64,000 nucleotides of DNA from Erysipelotrichaceae bacterium (GTDB taxonomy: Bacteria; Bacillota_I; Bacilli_A; Erysipelotrichales; Erysipelotrichaceae): the NCBI GenBank assembly GCA_012513225.1, contig JAAZCQ010000037.1, positions 62,001-126,000 on the forward strand, given 5' to 3'. The notes under the pieces are model-generated. The model saw only the letters and a list, made by a program, of their open reading frames with translations, had not been told where the DNA came from and made no database searches. This document shows, one piece after another, positions 17,180-25,882 of the stretch (the first letter of the stretch is position 1; each line of letters opens with the position of its first letter). Position numbers and translations under genes: made by a program.

Positions 17180-19032
17180 AAAATTATGAAGTTATTGTTG
17201 TAGGTGGAGGCCATGCAGGTATAGAAGCTGCACTAATATGTGCTAAACAAAATATTAAAACTGCTCTAATAAGCCTATCAATTGAAAATATAGCAAAAAT
17301 GCCATGTAATCCATCTATTGGAGGTCCAGCAAAAGGTGTTGTTGTAAGAGAGATAGATGTACTTGGCGGACAAATGGGTATTACTGCAGATAAGACTGCA
17401 TTACAATTTAAGATATTAAATACAAATAAAGGGCCTGGAGTAAGAGCTTTAAGAGTACAATCAGATAAAATTGCTTATCAAAAATATATGCAAAAAGTCC
17501 TTTTGAACCAAGAAAATTTAACTGTTATGGAAAATATGGTAACAGAATTAATTATTGAAGATAATATAATTCAAGGAGTTATTTTTGATGATGGAACAAA
17601 GCTATATTCAAAAATTGTCATATTAACTACAGGTACATATATGAATGCAGTTAATATGATTTCTGATGAAGTAACAGTAGGGGGACCAGATTTAGAACCA
17701 ACTACAAATAAATTATCTAAATCATTAGAAGAAGCTGGATTAACACTATTTAGATTAAAAACTGGAACACCACCAAGAATACTTAGAGATTCAATAGACT
17801 TCTCTAAAACTGAATATCAACCAGGAAGTAAAGAATTTGTAGCATTTAGTTATAAGACAAAGGAAATAATTCCCTTTGAAAAACAAGTTCCATGTTACTT
17901 AGTACATACTAATGAAGAAACTCATAAATTAATTTTTGCAAATCTAGATAAATCAAGTATGTATTCAGGTGTAGTAAAAGGAGTAGGCCCAAGATATTGT
18001 CCATCTATAGAAGATAAATTAGTAAGATTTAAAGACAAACCAAGGCATCAATTATTTTTAGAACCAGAATCGTTAAAGATGGATACAATATATTTACAAG
18101 GATTTTCATCATCTTTACCACGTGATGTTCAAGAAAAAATGGTTAAAACTTTACCTGGATTTGAAAATGCAATAATAAAAAAGTTTGCATATGCTATTGA
18201 GTATGATGCAATAGATCCACTTCAAACAAAGCCTACATTAGAAAACAAACTAATAGAAAATTTATTTACAGCAGGACAAATAAATGGAACATCTGGATAT
18301 GAAGAAGCAGCTGCACAAGGATTAATAGCTGGAATAAATTCTATAAATAAGCTAAAAGGAAGACCAGACTTTATTCTAAAAAGAGATGAAGCATATATTG
18401 GTGTGATGATAGATGACCTTGTTACAAAAGGAACACAAGAGCCTTATAGACTATTAACTTCAAGAGCAGAATTTAGACTTTTACTAAGACATGATAATGC
18501 TGATCAAAGATTAATGGATAAAGCAAAAGAATTTGAATTGATTAGTGATGATATATATAACGAGTATCAAACTAAACTTAAAAAAATAGAAGAAGGAAAA
18601 AATTTATTAAAAGAAACAATATTTTCAATAAATAGTTCTGTAAATGAACTATTAATATCTTTAGATTATGAAAAATTACATGATGGAATTTCAGCATTAG
18701 AACTATTAAAAAGACCAAAAGTGAATTGTTTAAATTTACAACCATATTTACCTAAAACAATAGAAGAAGAAATTGGTAAACAAATAGATATTGAAGTTAA
18801 ATATGAAGGCTATATAGTAAAAGCAAAAAAAGAAGCAAATAAACTTTTAGCAATGGACAATGTTAAATTGCCAAAAGAAATAGATTATAATAGTATTGCA
18901 AACTTATCATTAGAAGGAAGACAAAAATTAAGTAAAATACGACCAATAACAATTGGTCAAGCATCACGAATTTCTGGAGTAGATCCTTCTGATGTTGCCA
19001 TTCTTGCGATGGTTTTAAAAGCAAAAGGATAG
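17176..19032 (+). CDS. mnmG: tRNA uridine-34 5-carboxymethylaminomethyl modification enzyme MnmG
   Basis: With MnmE (42721-44046 here) it makes the cmnm5 group on U34 of tRNAs reading NNA/NNG codons. 618 residues. FAD-binding GGGHAGIEAAL near residue 10, MPCNPSIGGPAKG, the second signature LQGFSSSLPRDVQ and the C-terminal helical domain that binds MnmE are present. Bacillus encodes mnmE and mnmG side by side; here they are 25 kb apart. Translation is coupled to the preceding gene by an ATGA overlap. Confidence 0.97.
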   Translation: MKNYEVIVVGGGHAGIEAALICAKQNIKTALISLSIENIAKMPCNPSIGGPAKGVVVREIDVLGGQMGITADKTALQFKILNTNKGPGVRALRVQSDKIAYQKYMQKVLLNQENLTVMENMVTELIIEDNIIQGVIFDDGTKLYSKIVILTTGTYMNAVNMISDEVTVGGPDLEPTTNKLSKSLEEAGLTLFRLKTGTPPRILRDSIDFSKTEYQPGSKEFVAFSYKTKEIIPFEKQVPCYLVHTNEETHKLIFANLDKSSMYSGVVKGVGPRYCPSIEDKLVRFKDKPRHQLFLEPESLKMDTIYLQGFSSSLPRDVQEKMVKTLPGFENAIIKKFAYAIEYDAIDPLQTKPTLENKLIENLFTAGQINGTSGYEEAAAQGLIAGINSINKLKGRPDFILKRDEAYIGVMIDDLVTKGTQEPYRLLTSRAEFRLLLRHDNADQRLMDKAKEFELISDDIYNEYQTKLKKIEEGKNLLKETIFSINSSVNELLISLDYEKLHDGISALELLKRPKVNCLNLQPYLPKTIEEEIGKQIDIEVKYEGYIVKAKKEANKLLAMDNVKLPKEIDYNSIANLSLEGRQKLSKIRPITIGQASRISGVDPSDVAILAMVLKAKG

Positions 19033-19044
19033 AAAGGAAGTTAT

Positions 19045-19677
19045 ATGAGAATTAATGATGTTATAAATAATGTAGAAATTTATGGTTTTGAAAGCTCAGT
19101 AAGAGGATCTAAGTATCCAATGAGTGTAGACATAGAAAATTTAGATGATGAGGTAACTACAAGAACAATTGAATTAGCTACATCTAGTATAGGCGAAGGC
19201 CATGATAATTTTTTAAATGGAATAATTGTACAATTTGATTTAACTTTTACAAATAAAGCTTGGGTTGAAGCAGAACGTTATCATTTTCTTGATTTTATAA
19301 GTTCTCAATCTACAATGCATAGAATAACTAAATTTGATTTAAATACAGCTTATATAGATTATGTTGATGCAAGAATAATACAAATAATGAAAGAAAAAAT
19401 TAAAGAATACAATGATTTAATAAGTGATATTAAAAATCTAAAAAAAGAAGGAAAAGATACTACTACACTAAATGAAATTGCAAAAGTTAAATATTTAGAA
19501 ATTCTATATTCAAATCCTGCAGGATTTAAACTTACTGCAAGGATGACAACAAATTACAGACAATTAAAAACAATATATAGGCAAAGAAGATATCACAAAT
19601 TGCCTGAATGGCAAGTGTTTTGTGATTGGATAGAGTCTTTACCATATAGTGAATTTATAATGAAAAGAGAAAGATAA
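19045..19677 (+). CDS. Uncharacterised protein, divergent ThyX-like fold suspected
   Basis: 210 residues with an AAGGAAG Shine-Dalgarno sequence. The region EAERYHFLDFISSQSTMHRITKF and the C-terminal ARMTTNYRQLKTIYRQRRYHKLPEWQVFCDWIESLP recall the layout of flavin-dependent thymidylate synthase ThyX (its dUMP/FAD-binding RHRxxSxNxxSxRY motif and the later NxRxxxHFxxxR helix). The key RHR triplet and the serine pattern are not intact. If related at all, it is probably not an active synthase. Position between mnmG and the sirtuin gene gives no direct clue. Confidence 0.5.
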   Translation: MRINDVINNVEIYGFESSVRGSKYPMSVDIENLDDEVTTRTIELATSSIGEGHDNFLNGIIVQFDLTFTNKAWVEAERYHFLDFISSQSTMHRITKFDLNTAYIDYVDARIIQIMKEKIKEYNDLISDIKNLKKEGKDTTTLNEIAKVKYLEILYSNPAGFKLTARMTTNYRQLKTIYRQRRYHKLPEWQVFCDWIESLPYSEFIMKRER

Positions 19678-19678
19678 A

Positions 19679-20416
19679 TTGAATAGAATAGATACTTTAA
19701 TAAAATATATAAATGAAGCTAATAAAATAGTATATTTTACTGGTGCAGGAGTTTCAACCGCAAGTGGAATTCCTGATTTTAGAAGCCAAAATGGGCTTTA
19801 TAATAAAGAGTTAGGATATTCTGTTAGTAGCGAGGAAATATTATCCACTTCATTTTTCAAGACTAATCCAAAAGAGTTTTTTGATTTTTCATTTAAATAT
19901 TTATTTAAAAAAGATCTGAAACCTGCAATTGCACATAAATTTCCTGTGTTTTTAAAATCAAAAAATAAAGATGTTATAGTTATTACTCAAAATATTGATG
20001 GCTTACATCAAGAAGCAGGAATTGATAAAGTAATTGAACTACATGGAACACAAAATACTGCAACATGTTCTAAATGCAATAAAAAATATGACGGCAAAAA
20101 AATACTAGAGTTACTAGATGATGAAGGTATACCAAGATGCACTTATGATAATGGTATAGTAAGACACGATGTAATATTATTTGGACAAAATTTAAATCAA
20201 AAAGATATTAATGATTCTATAAAAGAAATAAGTGAGGCAGATTTATTGATTGTAGCTGGTACATCTTTAAATGTATATCCTGCAGCAGGATTAGTTCATT
20301 ATTTTAGAGGAAAACATATAGTAGTTGTAAATAAAGAGGCAATAAATATAAGTGAAGATGTTTTATTCATTGAAGAAGATATGAATGATGTATTTGCTAA
20401 AATAATGCAAAAATAG
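19679..20416 (+). CDS. Sir2-family NAD-dependent protein deacylase with altered zinc site
   Basis: 245 residues. The NAD-binding GAGVSTASGIPDFRS (22-36), TQNIDGLHQEAG (103-114) and catalytic H122 in ELHGT are intact, so NAD-dependent lysine deacylation is expected. The structural zinc site is unusual: C130, C133 and C154 are present, but the fourth ligand position holds D157 (RCTYDNG where the family has RCxxCGG). FGQ replaces the usual FGE. Initiates with TTG at 19679, one base after the preceding stop, with a weak Shine-Dalgarno sequence. Last gene of the dnaX-to-sirtuin run. Confidence 0.88.
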   Translation: MNRIDTLIKYINEANKIVYFTGAGVSTASGIPDFRSQNGLYNKELGYSVSSEEILSTSFFKTNPKEFFDFSFKYLFKKDLKPAIAHKFPVFLKSKNKDVIVITQNIDGLHQEAGIDKVIELHGTQNTATCSKCNKKYDGKKILELLDDEGIPRCTYDNGIVRHDVILFGQNLNQKDINDSIKEISEADLLIVAGTSLNVYPAAGLVHYFRGKHIVVVNKEAINISEDVLFIEEDMNDVFAKIMQK

Positions 20417-20437
20417 TTATTTTGAAACAAATAAATG

Positions 20438-20449
20438 TATAATTAAACT
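20438..20449 (+). promoter_or_regulatory. -10 element placed for a leaderless transcript
   Basis: TATAAT at 20438-20443 is followed by six bases and then the ATG at 20450. The transcript should start at or next to the start codon. No Shine-Dalgarno sequence is visible and the -35 is weak. Confidence 0.5.
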
Positions 20450-21619
20450 ATGAGAAAATTCATAGTTTTTTTAACGGTTCTATTATTTTTATCAGGTTGT
20501 GAAAAAAAAGTTGAAGAAATTCCTGAAGTTTTACAATACGAAGAAATACAAATAAATGCAATTTGGTTTAGTTATGTAGATTATAGAGATAATATGCAAA
20601 ACCTATCAGAAAAAAATTTTTCAAAAAAAGTTGATGAAATAATAAATAACTTTGTTGAAGATGGTATTAATACTATATATCTTCATACAGTTTCATTTAC
20701 TGATGCTTTTTATGATTCCAAGATATATCCAAAAACACAAATTTTACCAGAAATAGATTATGATCCCTTAAATATATTTTTAGAAAAAGCACATAATAAA
20801 TCTATACGAGTTGAAGCATGGATAAATCCAATGAGATCTTTCACTGTTGAAGAAGCAAGTAGTATTAGTGATGATTTTATAATAAAAAAGTGGATTAATG
20901 AAGAAAAACCATATGTTAAAAATGTAAACGGAAGATATTATTTGAATCCAGCTTATCAAGAAGTTATAGATTTAATCTTAAGTGTTGTAAAAGAGCTAGT
21001 AAATGACTATGATATTGATGGCATTCATATGGATGACTATTTTTATCCTGATGATGTAACTGAAGAATTCGATTTTGAAATATATACAGAAAGATGCTTA
21101 AATATATGTTCATTAAGTAGATTTAGGAAAGACAATGTAAATAATCTTGTTGCATTAATAAACAAAGAAGTAAAAAAAGCAGGGTTAGTATATGGAATTA
21201 GTCCAAGCGGTAATATGAGCTACTCTGTAGATACAGTTTATGGAGATTTCAATGCATGGGTAGATGCAGGAACCGTTGATTATCTCATACCGCAAATTTA
21301 TTGGGGATATGATCATCCTACAAAACCATTTAAGGAAACATTAGATGAATGGATACAGGTAATAAAAGATAGTGATGTAGATTTAATAGTTGGACTTGCG
21401 GCTTATAAGATAGCTGCTGAAGATATATACGCAAAAGATGGAAAATATGAGTGGATAGAAAATACAGATATCATATCAAGACAAATAGAAGATGCAAAAT
21501 TATTAAATACAAAAGGAATCTCTTTATTTAGCTATCAATCTCTATATGAACCTGATGATGATATTAAGGAACATGTAAATAAAGAAAAAAGTAATATAAA
21601 ACTTAAACTAAAGGAGTAA
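20450..21619 (+). CDS. Lipoprotein with GHL10 (DUF187-like) glycoside-hydrolase-like domain
   Basis: 389 residues. It opens with a lipoprotein signal ending in the lipobox LSGC (C17). From about residue 35 it reads as a TIM-barrel of the GHL10 type: NAIWFSYVDYRD at the start, INTIYLHTV, VEAWINPMR, the acidic strand DIDGIHMDDYFYP and LIPQIYWGYDHP. Such proteins are thought to act on extracellular or cell-wall polysaccharides; the substrate is unknown. It sits outside the membrane, anchored by lipid. No Shine-Dalgarno sequence; likely leaderless. Confidence 0.85.
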   Translation: MRKFIVFLTVLLFLSGCEKKVEEIPEVLQYEEIQINAIWFSYVDYRDNMQNLSEKNFSKKVDEIINNFVEDGINTIYLHTVSFTDAFYDSKIYPKTQILPEIDYDPLNIFLEKAHNKSIRVEAWINPMRSFTVEEASSISDDFIIKKWINEEKPYVKNVNGRYYLNPAYQEVIDLILSVVKELVNDYDIDGIHMDDYFYPDDVTEEFDFEIYTERCLNICSLSRFRKDNVNNLVALINKEVKKAGLVYGISPSGNMSYSVDTVYGDFNAWVDAGTVDYLIPQIYWGYDHPTKPFKETLDEWIQVIKDSDVDLIVGLAAYKIAAEDIYAKDGKYEWIENTDIISRQIEDAKLLNTKGISLFSYQSLYEPDDDIKEHVNKEKSNIKLKLKE

Positions 21620-21624
21620 GAGTA

Positions 21625-23007
21625 ATGATTAAAGAAAAGTATGATGTAGTAATTATTGGTGGGGGAATTGGAGGATTAATGCTTGCACATAAGCTAATTT
21701 CAAAAAATGAAAATTTAGATATTTTATTAATTGAAAGAGGAAAAGGATTAGATAAAAGATCATGTCCAATTGTTACAGGTAAAACACCAAGATGTATAAA
21801 ATGTGATCCATGTAATATTATGGAAGGTATGGGTGGAGCAGGTGCTTTCTCTGATGGAAAATATAATATATCTACAGAATATGGTGGATGGTTACCAGAT
21901 ATTATGGATAAAGAAGAAGTAATGAAATATATACTTCAAGCTGATGAAATTTTAATGTCTTTTGGGGCAACTGATGAAACGTATAAACCTGATGATGAAC
22001 TAAAAAAACTATGCCTACAATATGATTTACATATGCAACAAGCTAAGGTTAAGCACTTAGGAACAGATGCTAACTTTAAAACAATGGTTAAGCTTGTTGA
22101 CTTTCTTAAAGAGAAAATACAAATTGAAACTTTAGCAACTATGACAGATGTAAACAAAGATACAAAAGAAGTCTTTTTTACACAAAAAGGAAAAGAATAT
22201 GTTACAACAGGAGAAAATGTTGTTTTTGCAATAGGTAGAGCTGGAGCAAGTAACTTTAGAAAATGGTGTGATAAAAATAAAATTGAAAGTACTAATAATC
22301 AAGTAGATATTGGGGTAAGAGTAGAATTACCATCAATAGTTTGGGAGCATTTTTCTAAGAAAATTTATGAACCTAAAATTCTTTATAGAACTCAAAAATA
22401 CGGAGATATAACAAGAATGTTTTGCTTTAATGAAAGAGGCCATGTCGTAACAGAAAACACTGATGGGATATTGACAGTAAATGGACATTCTTTTAAAGAA
22501 GAAGATAAAAAAACAGATAATAGTAACTTTGCATTATTAAGTACTAGTAGATTTACAGAACCATTTAATGAACCAATTGAATATGCTAAATCCGTTGCAT
22601 CTTTAGCGAATATGCTTAGTGGAGGAACAGTTTTAGTACAAAGACTTGGAGATTTAGAAAGTGGAAAAAGAACAAATGAAAAAAGATTGGCACAATCAAC
22701 TGTTAGGCCAACACTAAAAGCTATCCCTGGAGACTTAAGTCTATGTTTACCAAAAAGACAATTAGATAATATTGTAGAAACTCTTCATGCTTTAGATAAG
22801 ATAGCACCTGGAACAGCAAATTACGATACTTTACTATATGGAATTGAATGTAAGTTTTATAGCGCGAGACCTAAATGTACAAATTTTGAACTAGATGATG
22901 CAAAAGGAATATATGCATTAGGAGATGGAGCAGGATTTACAAGAAGCCTAGCACAAGCAGCAGCAAATGGACTAATTGTTGCAGATATAATATTAAATAA
23001 GGAGTAG
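21625..23007 (+). CDS. FAD-dependent dehydrogenase, COG2509-like
   Basis: 460 residues. The dinucleotide fold GGGIGGLMLAHKL at the N-terminus is followed by IERGKGLDKRSCP, a cysteine-rich patch (TPRCIKCDPCNIM) and GGAGAFSDGKYN, all typical of this uncharacterised dehydrogenase family. The C-terminal GDGAGFTRSLAQAAANG closes the FAD site. Reaction unknown. GGAGTAAG precedes the ATG; it lies six bases after the lipoprotein gene and four before lpdA, so the three form an operon. Confidence 0.8.
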   Translation: MIKEKYDVVIIGGGIGGLMLAHKLISKNENLDILLIERGKGLDKRSCPIVTGKTPRCIKCDPCNIMEGMGGAGAFSDGKYNISTEYGGWLPDIMDKEEVMKYILQADEILMSFGATDETYKPDDELKKLCLQYDLHMQQAKVKHLGTDANFKTMVKLVDFLKEKIQIETLATMTDVNKDTKEVFFTQKGKEYVTTGENVVFAIGRAGASNFRKWCDKNKIESTNNQVDIGVRVELPSIVWEHFSKKIYEPKILYRTQKYGDITRMFCFNERGHVVTENTDGILTVNGHSFKEEDKKTDNSNFALLSTSRFTEPFNEPIEYAKSVASLANMLSGGTVLVQRLGDLESGKRTNEKRLAQSTVRPTLKAIPGDLSLCLPKRQLDNIVETLHALDKIAPGTANYDTLLYGIECKFYSARPKCTNFELDDAKGIYALGDGAGFTRSLAQAAANGLIVADIILNKE

Positions 23008-23010
23008 TAT

Positions 23011-24360
23011 ATGGAAAAACACTATGATTTATTAATTATTGGTGGAGGACCAGGAGGATATGGTTCAGCACTTTATGCAGCAAAAAAAGGATTAAAAGTT
23101 GCATTAGTTGAAAAAGAAAAACTTGGAGGAACATGTTTAAATATTGGATGTATTCCAACAAAAACAATAATTCAATCATCATCTTTATATGAAAATATAC
23201 TTAATTCTAAGGAATTTGGTATTTCTGTTGATAATGTAAGTTTTGATATGAATAAAATTATTGAAAGAAAAGATAATATTTGTGAAAAACTAAGAAATGG
23301 AATTGCATTTTCACTTAATAAAAGTAATGTTGAGATTATCAATGGAATAGCAAAATTTGTTGATGATAAAATTGTTAGAGTTAATGATACAAAAATTAAA
23401 TTTAATAATTTAATAATAGCAACAGGATCTACATTTTCTAATATTGCTATACCTGGAATAAATAATGAGTTTGTTATTAACAGTACACAGGCATTACAAG
23501 AAACAAAAATACCAAAATCAATCACAATTATAGGTGGTGGAGTTATTGGTATGGAATTTGCGTTTATTTATAAAAATTTAGGAGTAGATGTAACAGTAAT
23601 TGAATACTTAGATAGAATACTTTCTACTATAGATTTAGATGGATCAAAAGAAATACTAAAATTAGCAAAAAGAAGTGGTATTAAGATTTTATTATCATCT
23701 AAAGTAGAAAATATTAATAAAAGTGAGAATAATACTGCAATAGTTACATATACAAAAAAAGAAAAAAAAGAATTTGTAGAAAGCGAGAAAGTTTTATTAG
23801 CTATTGGAAGAGTTCCAAATATAGAAGGGTTAGAAATTTCAAATACTTCAATTAAAATTAATAAAAATGCAATCATTGTAGATGAACATATGAAAACTAA
23901 TGTAGATAATATTTATGCAATAGGAGATGTTACAAATATTATGCAATTAGCACATATTGCTACTTATCAAGGAATTATTGCAGTAGAAAATATTTTAAAT
24001 AATCCAATTAAAGCAAATTATGATGTTGTTCCTAATGTAATATTTACTAATCCTGAAATTTCAAGCGTTGGATTAATTGATGCAAATAATGATGATTATA
24101 TTTCGTCAAAATATTATTTTAGAGCAAATGGAAAAGCACAGGCAATGAATGAAACAAATGGTTTTGTTAAATTAATTAAAGATAAAAAACAAAATGTTAT
24201 TGTAGGGGCAACTATTGTAGGTCCAGATGCTTCAACATTAATTAGTATATTAACACTAGCAATTAATAAGGGTATGAATGAAGAGGATATAATTAAGACA
24301 ATATTTCCTCATCCAACAACAAGTGAAGCAATACATGAAGCAGCAACTTTATTACAATAA
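23011..24360 (+). CDS. lpdA: Dihydrolipoyl dehydrogenase (E3 / glycine cleavage L-protein)
   Basis: Reoxidises dihydrolipoyl groups, passing electrons through FAD to NAD. 449 residues. The redox disulfide is C42-C47 in GGTCLNIGCIPTK. The NAD domain has GGGVIGMEFAFIYKNLG, and the C-terminal catalytic base motif HPTTSEAIHEA is complete. No pyruvate dehydrogenase genes are visible, so the likely partner in this window is GcvH, although the gene is 18 kb from the gcv operon. Ends at a bidirectional terminator. Confidence 0.94.
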   Translation: MEKHYDLLIIGGGPGGYGSALYAAKKGLKVALVEKEKLGGTCLNIGCIPTKTIIQSSSLYENILNSKEFGISVDNVSFDMNKIIERKDNICEKLRNGIAFSLNKSNVEIINGIAKFVDDKIVRVNDTKIKFNNLIIATGSTFSNIAIPGINNEFVINSTQALQETKIPKSITIIGGGVIGMEFAFIYKNLGVDVTVIEYLDRILSTIDLDGSKEILKLAKRSGIKILLSSKVENINKSENNTAIVTYTKKEKKEFVESEKVLLAIGRVPNIEGLEISNTSIKINKNAIIVDEHMKTNVDNIYAIGDVTNIMQLAHIATYQGIIAVENILNNPIKANYDVVPNVIFTNPEISSVGLIDANNDDYISSKYYFRANGKAQAMNETNGFVKLIKDKKQNVIVGATIVGPDASTLISILTLAINKGMNEEDIIKTIFPHPTTSEAIHEAATLLQ

Positions 24361-24362
24361 AA

Positions 24363-24390
24363 AAAACTACATCAAAATTGGTGTAGTTTT
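24363..24390. terminator. Bidirectional terminator between lpdA and trkH
   Basis: An 11-bp stem (24363-24373 with 24380-24390, one wobble) is flanked by A and T runs on both sides, between two convergent genes. Confidence 0.85.
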
Positions 24391-24425
24391 AAATTGTAAT
24401 TTATATCATTTATTTAATTAAATAT

Positions 24426-25877
24426 TTAATTTCTCCATGTAGATGGTATTAATAAAACTATTAATGGTAGTAATTCAAGTCTTCCTAATAACATGTCAAA
24501 CGATAATATTAATTTTGAAAAATTTGAAAAAACAGAAAAATTTGAAGTTGGTCCAACAGCATCAAGACCAGGACCTATATTATTAAGACAAGAAAGAACT
24601 GCAGATAATGTTGTTTCCATCGAAAAATTATCAAGAGAAACTAATAAAACAGAAAAGATTAATATAATTGCATAAATTGATAAATAGAGAAAGGTACGAT
24701 TTATTATAATGCTATCAAGAGGCTTGCCATTCATAGTTACATATTTAACACTTCTAGGATGAAGTAATTTATATATTTGTGCTTTAATTGATTTTATTAC
24801 AATAATTATTCTTGAAGTTTTAATTCCTCCACCTGTTGAGCCTGCCATGGCACCAAATATCATTATTACTAGTAAAACTGTTTTTGCAAACTGTGTCCAT
24901 TGATCAAAGTCAACTGTAGCATAACCTGTTGTAGTCATAATACTACTTACAGTAAATGCAGAATGGTGAATTGCATTTAGAATTCCCATGGATCCATTAA
25001 TTATTAAAGGAAGGGCGCATAATGCAATTGCAGATAGCATAATTCCTATATATAGTCTTAGTTCTTCATCCTTTAAGGCTTCTTTCCACTGTTTAGAAAC
25101 TAAAAGAAAATATATGGAAAAATTTACACCAAATAATGCCATAAAAATAGTAGTAACTGTTTGAAGATATGTTGAATAATCTGCAAGACTACTATTTTTT
25201 ATTCCAAAGCCACCTGTACCTGCAGTACCAAACATTATACAAAATGCATCTAGTAAAGGCATTTTACCAGCTAAAAGAAATAATAAATTAATAATAGATA
25301 AACCAATATAAAGTAAATAAGTTATTCTAGCTGAATCTCTTGTTTTTGGAAGTAATTTTTCTACTTGAGGGCCAGGAGATTCGGCTCTTAGTAAATGAAG
25401 AGAATAACCTTCTCCACGTTTAGATTTAACAAGTGTAAGTAAAAATACAAGGACTCCCATTCCACCAAGCCAGTGAGTAAAGCTACGCCAAAATAAAAGA
25501 CCCTTACTCAAAGATTCAACATCGGTTAATATTGATGAACCAGTTGTAGTAAAGCCTGATACAGTTTCAAACCATGCATCCAAGTAACTTGGTATTTCTT
25601 TACTAATCCAAAATGGTAATGCACCAAATAAACTAATTATAATCCAGCCTAATCCAGCAATTGCAAAGCTTTCTTTAATGCGCAAAGTTGTTTCAGCTTT
25701 TTTTGTAAAAAATTGAAATAAAAATCCTACAATAATACACAATGCAATTGAAATAAGAAAAGAAAAAATTGTATTTGTTTCACTATATATTACTGACACA
25801 AACATAGAAGGTAATAAGAATAATCCCTCAACTATAAGAAAATATCCTAGATATTTTAAAACTATACTAAAATTCAT
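24426..25877 (-). CDS. trkH: Potassium uptake protein, TrkH family membrane subunit
   Basis: 483 residues with about ten hydrophobic segments. The four pore-loop selectivity motifs of Trk/Ktr channels are visible, including FTTTGSS, GTAGTGGFG and SIMTTTGYATVDF, followed by AGSTGGGIKTSR. It moves K+ across the cytoplasmic membrane. It forms a unit with trkA immediately upstream on the same strand (five bases apart). The length and C-terminal PSTW match TrkH rather than the shorter KtrB. Confidence 0.93.
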   Translation of the reverse strand: MNFSIVLKYLGYFLIVEGLFLLPSMFVSVIYSETNTIFSFLISIALCIIVGFLFQFFTKKAETTLRIKESFAIAGLGWIIISLFGALPFWISKEIPSYLDAWFETVSGFTTTGSSILTDVESLSKGLLFWRSFTHWLGGMGVLVFLLTLVKSKRGEGYSLHLLRAESPGPQVEKLLPKTRDSARITYLLYIGLSIINLLFLLAGKMPLLDAFCIMFGTAGTGGFGIKNSSLADYSTYLQTVTTIFMALFGVNFSIYFLLVSKQWKEALKDEELRLYIGIMLSAIALCALPLIINGSMGILNAIHHSAFTVSSIMTTTGYATVDFDQWTQFAKTVLLVIMIFGAMAGSTGGGIKTSRIIIVIKSIKAQIYKLLHPRSVKYVTMNGKPLDSIIINRTFLYLSIYAIILIFSVLLVSLDNFSMETTLSAVLSCLNNIGPGLDAVGPTSNFSVFSNFSKLILSFDMLLGRLELLPLIVLLIPSTWRN

Positions 25878-25882
25878 TTTTA

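Noticed and set aside
19679-20416. SirTM-type sirtuin of lipoylation-linked ADP-ribosylation operons
   Set aside because: SirTM genes sit with a macrodomain gene, GcvH-L and LplA2; here the sirtuin is in the dnaX-mnmG run and no macrodomain protein is present.
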